DNA of 8,006 nt from CAZVFH01 sp964626415. GTDB taxonomy: Bacteria; Patescibacteriota; UBA1384; XYA2-FULL-43-10; CAINNR01. The notes under the pieces were generated by a model. It saw nothing but the letters and a program-made list of their open reading frames with translations. It was not told where the DNA came from and did no database searches. Of the stretch, positions 1 to 5,634 are shown piece after piece. The stretch covers positions 1 through 8,006 of the forward strand of contig CAZVFH010000036.1 of NCBI GenBank assembly GCA_964626415.1, given 5' to 3'. The first letter of the stretch is position 1; each line of letters opens with the position of its first letter. A program made the position numbers and the translations under genes.

Positions 1-543
1 TATATTAAAAAATGGGCTAAAGAGTACAACGAAGATCCTTTTTTAATCGCTGGGATCGCAATGCTTGAGTCCGGCTTCAATCCTGACGCTCGATCTCCGG
101 TTGGAGCGCTCGGAATAATGCAAATAATGCCGCCGACCGGTGCCTCAATTGCCAAAGGTGTTGGGATGACCGATTTTACGACCAGTAAACTTTTTGATCC
201 GGAAACATCTATTCGTTTTGGCACTTGGTATATTCATGTTATGAAAGAGAAATATGGTGGCAATGTTGTTGCCGCGCTTGCTGCCTACAATGCTGGTTCT
301 GGCAACGCCGATAAATGGCTTCGGGCCGGGCTTTTAACCACTCCATCGTCAAACAGTTACGCCAGAAAAGTACTTGGTTTTGTTGATGTTTATCACAAAT
401 TATATGACAATCAACTGCGTCTTGATAACGCGCCGGCGGCACAACCAGCCCCAATAGTTAAGGTCTCTAATCCACCACCTTCAATTGTTTGGGGGCAAGT
501 GCTTAAAAATTTAGTCGAGGTTTTTGGAATTCAAAATAAATGA
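1..543 (+). CDS. Lytic transglycosylase, SLT/GH23 type (5' end outside window)
   Basis: The product is a peptidoglycan lytic transglycosylase, which cleaves the MurNAc-GlcNAc bond to leave 1,6-anhydro-MurNAc and acts outside the cytoplasmic membrane. The frame is open from base 1, so the gene starts upstream. The ATG at 61 cannot be the start because it lies two residues before the catalytic Glu (fragment residue 23, in MLESGFNPDARS). The family motifs follow in order: the ES pair, GALGIMQIMPPTG (about residues 36-48), AALAAYNAGSGNADKW, and a terminal SYARKVL helix. After the fold come about 50 residues, Pro/Ala-rich at first (APAAQPAPIVKVSNPPP), with no further domain recognised. The TGA stop (541-543) overlaps an ATG at 540, and the next gene probably starts at 573, so the two are likely co-transcribed. 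The enzyme class is secure; which subfamily it belongs to, and whether the missing N-terminus holds a signal peptide or more domains, cannot be seen. Confidence 0.93.
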   Translation, partial: YIKKWAKEYNEDPFLIAGIAMLESGFNPDARSPVGALGIMQIMPPTGASIAKGVGMTDFTTSKLFDPETSIRFGTWYIHVMKEKYGGNVVAALAAYNAGSGNADKWLRAGLLTTPSSNSYARKVLGFVDVYHKLYDNQLRLDNAPAAQPAPIVKVSNPPPSIVWGQVLKNLVEVFGIQNK

Positions 544-562
544 AATTTCCTTTACAAGGGAT

Positions 563-569
563 GGGAGGG
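563..569 (+). promoter_or_regulatory. Shine-Dalgarno choosing the 573 start
   Basis: GGGAGGG ends 3 nt before the ATG at 573. The ATG at 540 has no comparable site and would add 11 residues in front of a clean signal peptide, so 573 is preferred. Confidence 0.65.
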
Positions 570-572
570 AAT

Positions 573-1910
573 ATGAGAAAGTTATTTTTCTCGGTCCTGG
601 CGACTTTGATCTCTATCGGGGCAATTTTGCCGTTCTATCAAAACGCACTAGCCGCTTCGGAAGTTGACCAGCAGTATACCGCCGGAAGCGGATCAGTACC
701 TATTGATTCATACCTTGGTCGTTTTGCTCAGACATTTATGCCAACAAAGACAAAACTTGATAAAGTTCAAATTGAGTTGACAAATGTTGTCGGCAGCAAG
801 AGTGTTAATGTTTCTATTAGACATTATGTTGTTGGCGCTGGTTGGGATGAGGGTAATGTTGCAACCGTGCCCACCCAAACAGTTACAAATGGTTGGAATA
901 CATTTGATTTTGACGATATAACAACAACAGTTTCCGATACCGAGACATATGGTATTTGGGTAGTTTCCAACACAGATGGTCCCCAGTGGAAATACACTTC
1001 TGGGCCAAGCACCTACGCTCGCGGCTATGCCATTTGGCAAAGCCAAGATAAAGTTGACTGGGATTATAATTTCAAAAGTTATGGCTATGACCCAGAGGTG
1101 CCGGCAGGGGATACTCCGCCAACTGACACGGGTGTTACTGATGGAACCACTACAACAGGTGAAGCACCGGCAACCATCACATCATCAAGTATTGAAAAGC
1201 CAACTAATTTAAAAGCTGAATACTCAAATGAGAGCAATAAAAAAGGCGACAAATTAACTTGGACGGCTTCAAAAACAACGGCAATTGATGGTTATAAAAT
1301 TTTTCGCTCGGAAACGAAGGGTAAAAGTTATTTAAAAGTTGGTCAAACCGAAAAATCAAAAGTTGAATATCTGGATTCTGCGGTGGTTGCCGGAAAGACA
1401 TATTATTATGTTGCCCGTACCTATAAAGGTGTCGAGCAATCGGCAAGTTCAAATGAAGCATCCGTTACCGTCCCGGCCGATGCCGGACCAAGCGCGCCAA
1501 CAGGACTTGCGATTATTTCATATACTGACACAACAATCTCAATTTCATGGGCGAAAAATCCCGAGACGGATATTTCTGAATATGAATTAGCAACTTACAT
1601 TGGCGATAAGCAAGACAAAATTGTCACAGTCAAAAGCGATAAGAATGAATACACATTTAAAGATTTAAAACCAGAGACAACCTACAAAATCACTCTTATC
1701 GCCAAAAATTCTGCATTGAAAACCTCAAATCCGTCTGAAATCAGCCAAAAAACCCATTCAGCGTTAGAGGGTTACAGTAAAAAGTTTGAAATGACACTGC
1801 TTGCTTGGATTTTATCCGGCGTCGGCGTGCTCTTGATTTTGGCGCTTGGTGTGCTACTCTATATCAGAAAGAAGAAAATCAAGAAAACAAAGCCACCGGT
1901 AATTAACTGA
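573..1910 (+). CDS. Secreted, membrane-anchored surface protein with two FN3 domains
   Basis: This is a 445-aa exported protein of unknown specific role, probably in surface adhesion or envelope architecture. Residues 1-27 form a signal peptide: MRK, a hydrophobic core and an ALA|AS cleavage site. Residues about 30-172 look like an all-beta jelly-roll/lectin-like domain, with motifs AQTFMP, WNTFDFDD, YGIWVV and YAIWQSQDKVDWDYNF. A Thr/Pro-rich linker follows (about 173-205). Two fibronectin type III domains come next, about 207-302 (KPTNLKAEY ... LTWTAS ... YKIFRS ... YYYVART) and about 306-397 (APTGLAI ... ISISWAKNP ... LKPETTYKITLIAKN). A transmembrane helix (about 407-431, MTLLAWILSGVGVLLILALG) and a basic tail (RKKKIKKTK) close the protein. 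The tail fits a type I topology with the bulk outside. It sits 29 nt after the lytic transglycosylase, which supports a shared envelope role. An internal sortase motif was not seen. Identity of the N-terminal domain is a fold-level guess. Confidence 0.85.
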   Translation: MRKLFFSVLATLISIGAILPFYQNALAASEVDQQYTAGSGSVPIDSYLGRFAQTFMPTKTKLDKVQIELTNVVGSKSVNVSIRHYVVGAGWDEGNVATVPTQTVTNGWNTFDFDDITTTVSDTETYGIWVVSNTDGPQWKYTSGPSTYARGYAIWQSQDKVDWDYNFKSYGYDPEVPAGDTPPTDTGVTDGTTTTGEAPATITSSSIEKPTNLKAEYSNESNKKGDKLTWTASKTTAIDGYKIFRSETKGKSYLKVGQTEKSKVEYLDSAVVAGKTYYYVARTYKGVEQSASSNEASVTVPADAGPSAPTGLAIISYTDTTISISWAKNPETDISEYELATYIGDKQDKIVTVKSDKNEYTFKDLKPETTYKITLIAKNSALKTSNPSEISQKTHSALEGYSKKFEMTLLAWILSGVGVLLILALGVLLYIRKKKIKKTKPPVIN

Positions 1911-1961
1911 CGGCAAGCCGTCATTCCTGCCTCTTTCTGTCGTCTCCGTGAAGACGGAGAC
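1908..1961 (+). repeat. Two adjacent perfect dyads between genes
   Basis: The first dyad is TGACGGC / GCCGTCA (1908-1914 with 1917-1923, 2-nt centre) and begins on the TGA stop codon of the FN3 gene. The second is GTCTCCGT / ACGGAGAC (1942-1949 with 1954-1961, loop GAAG). Neither is followed by a T-run, so they are not canonical intrinsic terminators. They look like remnants of small dispersed palindromic repeats, and as RNA they could shield the 3' end or slow entry into alaS. Confidence 0.7.
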
Positions 1962-1978
1962 CCACTAATAGTAATTTT

Positions 1979-3715
1979 ATGAATATAAGTTCATCCGATC
2001 TTCGGAAGAAGTTTTTAGAATATTTTGAAAAACGCGGGCATAAAATTTTACCCTCTGCTTCTTTGGTGCCTGAAGATGATCCATCTGTTCTTTTTACGAC
2101 TGCCGGAATGCAGCAATTTAAACGATATTATTTATTTCCCGACGAATCGCCCTCTGCTCGCATCGCGACTTGCCAAAAATGTCTTCGCACTGGTGACATT
2201 GACGAAGTCGGCGACGAATCACATCTGACATTCTTCGAAATGCTGGGGAACTTCAGTTTTGGCTATCCGAAAAAAGATGGATCGTATTTTAAAGAAGAGG
2301 CGATAAAAATGGCATGGGAGTTTTTGACTTCCAAATTGGAAATTTCTGCCGATAGAATTTCGGCAACATATTTTAGTGGTGAAAATGATTTACTGGCTGA
2401 CGAAGAATCGCTAAAAATTTTAGAACAAATTAAAGAGCTAAAAAAAATCGAATCCACTGGTTTTTCCGAGACATTTTGGTCGCTTGGGACGGAAAATTCC
2501 CCTGGTGGTCCGACTGTTGAATTCTATATTGATGAAGTTGAAGTTTGGAACTTGGTTTTTAACGAGTATGTTTTGCATAATGGAAAATATGTCCAATCAG
2601 AATTTCAGGGTGTTGATACTGGAATGGGGCTGGAACGATTATTGGCGGTTTTAAATGGAGAAAAGGATGTTTTTAAAACCGATCTATTCGCGCCAATAAT
2701 TTCTAAAATCGAAAATATTTCCGGCAAAAAATACTCCAGAAATAAAAAGGAATTTCGAATCATTGCCGACCATTTGAAAGCGGCAATGATGTTGATTGCT
2801 GATGGAGTGCTTCCGTCAAACAAAGATCAGGGCTATATTTTACGCCGATTAATTCGCCGAGCGATTGTTAAAGGCAAACAGATCGGGGTCGAAGAAAATT
2901 TTTGTGAGAAATTATTTGATTCTATTTGTCATCCCGGACTTGATCCGGAATCCATAAAGATCCTGAAACAAGTTCAGGATGACATAAAAAACGAGTTGGA
3001 AAAAGAGGAAACAAAGTTTCGGAAGACATTAAGTTTGGGACTAATGGAGTTTAAAAAATGGTTTGCTTGGGAGTCACAATTAGATAAAAAAATTGTACCT
3101 GGAAGTGTCGCATTTAATTTATTTGCGACTTATGGTTTCCCAATTGAACTGACAAGAGAAATAGCTAAGGAAAAGGGTCTAATAATTGATGAAGAAGGAT
3201 ACCAGAAAGAATTAAAAAACCATCAAAACCTCTCCCGCACGGCGTCTGCTGGGATGTTTAAGGGTGGATTGGCGGATAATAAAGTTGAGACGACAAAATT
3301 GCACACGGCGGCGCATTTGTTATTGGCGGCGTTGCGGCAGGTATTGTCAAAAGATGTTCAACAAAAAGGTTCAAACATTACCGAAGAGCGGTTGCGCTTC
3401 GATTTCAACTGGCCGGAAAAATTGACGCCGGAACAAATTGCCGAAGTTGAAAAAATCGTCAACGAGAAAATCAAAGAAGATATTCCAGTTGTGATGGAAG
3501 AAATGAGCGTCGAAGAAGCGAAAAACTTTGGCGCAACTGGGGTTTTTGATGATCGCTATGGGGAAAAAGTTAAAGTTTATAGCATTGGAGATTTTTCAAA
3601 AGAAATCTGTGGCGGACCGCATGTAAAATCAACTGGTAAACTTGGGACTTTCAAGATCACGAAAGAAGAGTCCTCTTCGGCTGGTGTTCGAAGAATAAAA
3701 GCAATTTTGGAGTAA
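1979..3715 (+). CDS. alaS: Alanine--tRNA ligase, short form without C-Ala domain
   Basis: The enzyme charges tRNA-Ala with alanine in the cytoplasm and hydrolyses mischarged Ser/Gly-tRNA-Ala. The class II catalytic core occupies about residues 1-245: FTTAGMQQF, HLTFFEMLGNFSFG, a diverged GTENSPGGPTVEFYID in place of the usual TGPCGPCSE, and motif 3 VDTGMGLERLL with Arg220. The tRNA-recognition helices span about 246-410 (YILRRLIRRAI, ATYGFPIELT). The editing domain spans about 420-578 and keeps all four metal ligands: HxxxH at 442/446 and CGGPH at 544/548. The protein ends at AGVRRIKAILE, exactly where the coiled-coil and C-Ala region of the roughly 876-aa E. coli enzyme would begin, so it is about one third shorter than usual. 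Residues 317-335 are encoded by a palindromic repeat (2927-2984). The ATG at 1979 has no clear Shine-Dalgarno site, but MNISSSDLRKKFLEYFEKRGH is a typical family N-terminus. Confidence 0.96.
   Translation: MNISSSDLRKKFLEYFEKRGHKILPSASLVPEDDPSVLFTTAGMQQFKRYYLFPDESPSARIATCQKCLRTGDIDEVGDESHLTFFEMLGNFSFGYPKKDGSYFKEEAIKMAWEFLTSKLEISADRISATYFSGENDLLADEESLKILEQIKELKKIESTGFSETFWSLGTENSPGGPTVEFYIDEVEVWNLVFNEYVLHNGKYVQSEFQGVDTGMGLERLLAVLNGEKDVFKTDLFAPIISKIENISGKKYSRNKKEFRIIADHLKAAMMLIADGVLPSNKDQGYILRRLIRRAIVKGKQIGVEENFCEKLFDSICHPGLDPESIKILKQVQDDIKNELEKEETKFRKTLSLGLMEFKKWFAWESQLDKKIVPGSVAFNLFATYGFPIELTREIAKEKGLIIDEEGYQKELKNHQNLSRTASAGMFKGGLADNKVETTKLHTAAHLLLAALRQVLSKDVQQKGSNITEERLRFDFNWPEKLTPEQIAEVEKIVNEKIKEDIPVVMEEMSVEEAKNFGATGVFDDRYGEKVKVYSIGDFSKEICGGPHVKSTGKLGTFKITKEESSSAGVRRIKAILE
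2927..2984. repeat. Palindromic repeat element inserted in frame in alaS
   Basis: Outer arms TGTCATCC (2927-2934) and GGATGACA (2977-2984) are perfect inverted repeats. Inside are two hairpins: CCGGA / TCCGG (2934-2938 with 2944-2948) and ATCCTGAA / TTCAGGAT (2960-2967 with 2973-2980, loop ACAAG). On the minus strand, 2960-2983 matches 7455-7478 at 22 of 24 positions. It reads through alaS as CHPGLDPES...QVQDD (residues 317-335) without breaking the frame, in the way Rickettsia palindromic elements do. Confidence 0.85.
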
Positions 3716-3746
3716 CTGGCAAGTTTTTTGTTCCCCTAAGTTTTAC

Positions 3747-3788
3747 CCAGACATAGATTATCGTCGATCGACGCAAATCTATGTCTGG
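3747..3788. repeat. Long-stem hairpin with palindromic loop
   Basis: A perfect 13-bp inverted repeat, CCAGACATAGATT (3747-3759) with AATCTATGTCTGG (3776-3788), encloses 16 nt. That loop contains the 12-bp palindrome CGTCGATCGACG (3762-3773). There is no T-run on either side, so it is not a standard terminator. It may be a dispersed palindrome, a cruciform or an RNA processing site at the end of alaS mRNA. Confidence 0.8.
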
Positions 3789-3836
3789 ATATGAGATTTT
3801 GGAATCAAATAAGAGCGGAAAATGAAAAAAGGATTC

Positions 3837-3861
3837 AAAAAAAATCCGCCAGGGCGGATTT
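3837..3861 (-). terminator. Rho-independent terminator for the minus-strand dicistron
   Basis: Stem AAATCCGCC / GGCGGATTT (3842-3850 with 3853-3861) is 9 bp with a very tight centre. Read on the minus strand it runs directly into eight T (A-run 3837-3844). It lies 46 nt after the minus-strand stop at 3908. In the plus direction TACGG separates the stem from TTTTTT, so it may also stop alaS transcripts, more weakly. Confidence 0.72.
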
Positions 3862-3907
3862 ACGGTTTTTTAACTGAATTTGTCGTTGATGAGAAAATTG
3901 TCAAAGT

Positions 3908-4012
3908 TTACTCCCAGCCGACAAGACCATTAATACAAATTGTCAGAAAAGCGTGTAATGGAATTCCGATGGCAATTATCAATGTTATTCTCAGAGTGAT
4001 CTTTTCTGACAT
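3908..4012 (-). CDS. Small single-TM protein (34 aa), unrecognised
   Basis: ATG at 4012 opens a 34-codon frame ending in TAA (3908-3910). The product starts MSEKITLR, has one hydrophobic helix (about residues 7-28, with Pro18 and His20 in the middle) and ends GLVGWE, consistent with a tiny inner-membrane peptide. GAGAGGT (4020-4026) lies 7 nt upstream. The stop of the preceding minus-strand ORF is one base from this ATG (TAAAATG), which suggests translational coupling. A terminator follows within 50 nt. No family is recognised. A toxin-like membrane peptide or a regulator of the divergent gene are both possible, and the sequence does not decide. The main doubt is that so short a frame could be chance; the signals around it argue against that. 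Confidence 0.55.
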   Translation of the reverse strand: MSEKITLRITLIIAIGIPLHAFLTICINGLVGWE

Positions 4013-4013
4013 T

Positions 4014-4151
4014 TTATTTACCTCTCAGCACTCTAAAAAGATCTTCGGTGGTAAAATTGCCATTTCTGGTCTGAGGATACCATGAAAGAATGATAAGTAG
4101 CAAAGAATATTCAGTGGGAGTAAGATAAAAAGTTTCTTTGGTTTTTTCCAA
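4014..4151 (-). CDS. Small protein (45 aa) resembling half a winged helix
   Basis: A TTG start at 4151 (4151-4149) lies 8 nt after AGGAGG and opens 45 codons to TAA at 4014-4016. The segment FYLTPTEYSLLLIILSW followed by NFTTEDLFRVLRG resembles the first two helices of OmpR/PhoB-type winged-helix domains (pattern LTPxEfxLL ... sreeLlxxvwG). The recognition helix and wing are absent, so it could not bind DNA in the usual way by itself. This is a similarity seen by eye, not a database assignment. It is the first gene of a two-gene minus-strand unit: promoter at 4172-4200, one base to the next ATG, terminator at 3837-3861. A GTG at 4160-4158 is in frame but overlaps the Shine-Dalgarno site, so TTG is preferred. 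A longer plus-strand frame across the same DNA looks like an antisense shadow. Confidence 0.58.
   Translation of the reverse strand: MEKTKETFYLTPTEYSLLLIILSWYPQTRNGNFTTEDLFRVLRGK
4020..4026 (-). promoter_or_regulatory. Shine-Dalgarno of the 34-aa ORF
   Basis: GAGAGGT on the minus strand lies 7 nt before the ATG at 4012, inside the last codons of the upstream ORF. Confidence 0.5.
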
Positions 4152-4158
4152 CTCAACC

Positions 4159-4165
4159 ACCTCCT
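4159..4165 (-). promoter_or_regulatory. Strong Shine-Dalgarno on the minus strand
   Basis: AGGAGGT is a near-perfect anti-16S match on the minus strand. It lies 7-8 nt before TTG 4151. Such a site in reverse orientation is the main reason to accept a minus-strand gene here and fixes its start. Confidence 0.65.
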
Positions 4166-4171
4166 ACCAAT

Positions 4172-4200
4172 AATCTAGCAAATTATTTTCACTTTTGCAA
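4172..4200 (-). promoter_or_regulatory. Minus-strand promoter (shares its -35 box)
   Basis: Reading leftward: -35 TTGCAA (4200-4195), a 17-nt spacer, and -10 TAGATT (4177-4172) preceded by TGC, an extended -10 TGn motif. The expected start near 4165 falls at the Shine-Dalgarno site, giving a leader of only about 14 nt. Confidence 0.5.
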
Positions 4201-4223
4201 TCTTTTGGTATTCGTTCTATAAT
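4195..4223 (+). promoter_or_regulatory. Sigma70-type promoter for the actin-like ATPase gene
   Basis: -35 TTGCAA (4195-4200), a 17-nt spacer and a perfect -10 TATAAT (4218-4223). The expected start is near 4230, giving a leader of about 30 nt with GGGAGGG at 4248-4254. TTGCAA is self-complementary and also fits as the -35 of the leftward promoter. Confidence 0.75.
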
Positions 4224-4247
4224 AGAATCAGGTATTTATCTAGTTCT

Positions 4248-4254
4248 GGGAGGG
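4248..4254 (+). promoter_or_regulatory. Shine-Dalgarno fixing the TTG start at 4259
   Basis: GGGAGGG with its GGAGG core at 4249-4253 is 5 nt before TTG 4259. No in-frame ATG or GTG is placed better, and the TTG yields an N-terminus (MGLFGISKKK) like that of PilM/FtsA-type proteins. Confidence 0.75.
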
Positions 4255-4258
4255 TGCA

Positions 4259-5503
4259 TTGGGATTATTTGGAATTTCTAAAAAGAAAAATTATGCTTTG
4301 GCGCTTGATATTGGGACTGAATTTGTCAAGTCGCTGATTTTTCATGTTGACGACGATCAAGCGAGAGTTTTAGGAGTCGGTCGACAGCGGCAAAAATTAT
4401 CCGATATGCAGGGCGGACGGGTCACCGACATCTCCGGCGTTATTTCAAATTGTGAAAAGGCCTTGGATCAAGCGGCGGAGGAGGCCGGAGTGGCGCCAAC
4501 CCAATGCGTTGTCGGAATTGCCGGCGAATTAGTCAAAGGGGCAACAACAACTGTTCACTACCAGCGGCCGGCGCCGAAATCAAAAATCAGCGTTTCTGAA
4601 CTTAAGGCAATAATTACTGAAGTCCAAAAAAAGGCCTTCGAAAAAGCAAGGTCGAATCTAGCGTGGGAAACCGGTTATTCTGAAATTGATGTCCGTCTTG
4701 TAAATTGCGCCGTTGTCGATGTTAAAATTGATGGCTATAAAGTGACAAATCCAGTTGGTTTCCAGGGTCGCGAGGTTTCCGTCGGAATTTTTAATGCTTT
4801 CGCTCCGGTTGTTCATCTTGGTGCGTTGCAAACTATTACCGAAGGTCTTGGTCTTGATCTTCTAGGTGTTGTTGCTGAGCCCTATGCAGTTGCCAGAAGC
4901 ATGGGGATGGATGAGTCAGTTGAATTTTCAGCGATTTTCATTGATGTTGGCGGCGGTACTACTGACATAGCGGTTGTTCGAAATGGTGGCGTCGAAGGAA
5001 CAAAAATGTTTGCAATTGGCGGGCGTGTTTTCACCAAGCGGCTCGCAAACGAATTTGATCTTTCTTTTTCCGAAGCGGAAAAATTAAAAATCTCCTACTC
5101 GTTCGGAGAGTTAAAAAAAGAAATGTCAGACAAAGTAAAAAATGCCCTTGAAATTGATTGCCAGACCTGGGTTTCCGGAGTACAATTAGGGTTGGAAGAG
5201 TTTTTGGGTAGCGATCTTCTACCTTCAAAAATTCTACTTTGCGGTGGTGGTTCAATGCTTCCGGATATTAAAAAAATACTGGAAATATCCTCTTGGTCTG
5301 ATGATTTGCCGTTTGCCAAGAAACCCAAAGTTAGCTTTATTCGTCCAAGTGACATTACTTCGGTTTTGGATCAAACCGAATCGTTATCTGATCCGCAAGA
5401 TATCACCCCAATGGCTTTGGCAAACATGGCAATTGATCTAGCCGGCCAGCCATCAGTTATTAGCGGAACAGTTGACAAAGTGATGGATTCGCTTAAAGAG
5501 TAA
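4259..5503 (+). CDS. FtsA/PilM-like actin-fold ATPase
   Basis: This 414-aa cytoplasmic protein belongs to the FtsA-type branch of the actin/HSP70 superfamily, whose members bind ATP and organise division or pilus machinery at the membrane. Phosphate-1 is ALALDIGTEFVKS (residues 13-25), phosphate-2 is FIDVGGGTTDIAVV (D229, GGGTTD 231-236) and the adenosine loop is LLCGGGSMLPDI (C328, GGG 329-331). Between the first two lies an SHS2/1C-type segment (about 84-180, VVGIAGELVKGA ... NPVGFQGREVSV), which marks FtsA/PilM rather than MreB. Length matches FtsA. However, the C-terminus (TVDKVMDSLKE) lacks the basic amphipathic membrane-targeting helix of classical FtsA, while the N-terminus MGLFGISKKK resembles PilM. 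It has its own promoter and TTG start and precedes a bitopic membrane protein, a plausible partner. No ftsZ or pil genes are visible here, so neither ftsA nor pilM is assigned. Confidence 0.85.
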   Translation: MGLFGISKKKNYALALDIGTEFVKSLIFHVDDDQARVLGVGRQRQKLSDMQGGRVTDISGVISNCEKALDQAAEEAGVAPTQCVVGIAGELVKGATTTVHYQRPAPKSKISVSELKAIITEVQKKAFEKARSNLAWETGYSEIDVRLVNCAVVDVKIDGYKVTNPVGFQGREVSVGIFNAFAPVVHLGALQTITEGLGLDLLGVVAEPYAVARSMGMDESVEFSAIFIDVGGGTTDIAVVRNGGVEGTKMFAIGGRVFTKRLANEFDLSFSEAEKLKISYSFGELKKEMSDKVKNALEIDCQTWVSGVQLGLEEFLGSDLLPSKILLCGGGSMLPDIKKILEISSWSDDLPFAKKPKVSFIRPSDITSVLDQTESLSDPQDITPMALANMAIDLAGQPSVISGTVDKVMDSLKE

Positions 5504-5520
5504 GTTGAAGTAAAAACTAC

Positions 5521-5589
5521 CACGGATCTATTATCACTGATTAACACAGATAAGAATCATTAGTGATGACCTGTGACGATAGATCTGTG
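5521..5589. repeat. Nested palindrome with CACnGAT heptamers
   Basis: Outer arms CACGGATCTAT (5521-5531) and ATAGATCTGTG (5579-5589) pair over 11 bp with one G-T. Inner pairs are ATCACT / AGTGAT (5533-5538 with 5562-5567) and GATT / AATC (5539-5542 with 5555-5558). Three CACnGAT heptamers start at 5521, 5535 and 5545, and the inverse ATCTGTG lies at 5583-5589. It resembles, from memory, the CACGGATTAACACAGAT-type repeats seen in many environmental genomes. Confidence 0.65.
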
Positions 5590-5601
5590 AGAGTTTATAC
5601 T
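5573..5601 (+). promoter_or_regulatory. Candidate promoter for the J-domain membrane protein
   Basis: GTGACG (5573-5578), a 17-nt spacer and TATACT (5596-5601, 5 of 6 to consensus). The expected start is near 5608, about 27 nt before ATG 5635. The right arm of the nested palindrome lies inside the spacer. The gene may also be transcribed from the promoter upstream of 4259. Confidence 0.4.
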
Positions 5602-5634
5602 TCCTTGTTTTAATTCGTAATTTTGCAGGGGAAA

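Noticed and set aside
61..543. ATG 61 as the start of the transglycosylase
   Set aside because: The frame is open to base 1, and this ATG is two codons before the catalytic Glu, inside the fold.
540..572. ATG 540 (overlapping the previous stop) as start of the FN3 gene
   Set aside because: It would put 11 residues before a clean signal peptide, while GGGAGGG points to ATG 573.
1911..1978. tRNA or structured RNA gene in the gap
   Set aside because: Only two simple dyads are present; no cloverleaf arms, T-loop sequence or CCA-like end can be laid out.
3747..3788. Intrinsic terminator of alaS
   Set aside because: The stem is strong, but no T-run follows on either strand.
3716..3900. AlaRS C-terminal domain lost by a recent frameshift
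   Set aside because: No C-Ala-like or coiled-coil sequence was noticed in the DNA after the stop, which is hairpins and a terminator instead.
3822..4085. Plus-strand 87-codon frame
   Set aside because: It crosses an intrinsic terminator, has only a weak ribosome site, shows no recognisable domain and runs antisense to two minus-strand ORFs with much better signals.
5031..5355. Minus-strand frames inside the ATPase gene (and similar ones at 708-1046 and 6207-6509)
   Set aside because: They lie wholly within well-supported plus-strand genes, show no domain and have composition expected of antisense frames.
5623..5634. TTG 5623 as start of the J-domain gene
   Set aside because: It lies just ahead of the AGGGG site that serves ATG 5635 and has no ribosome site of its own.
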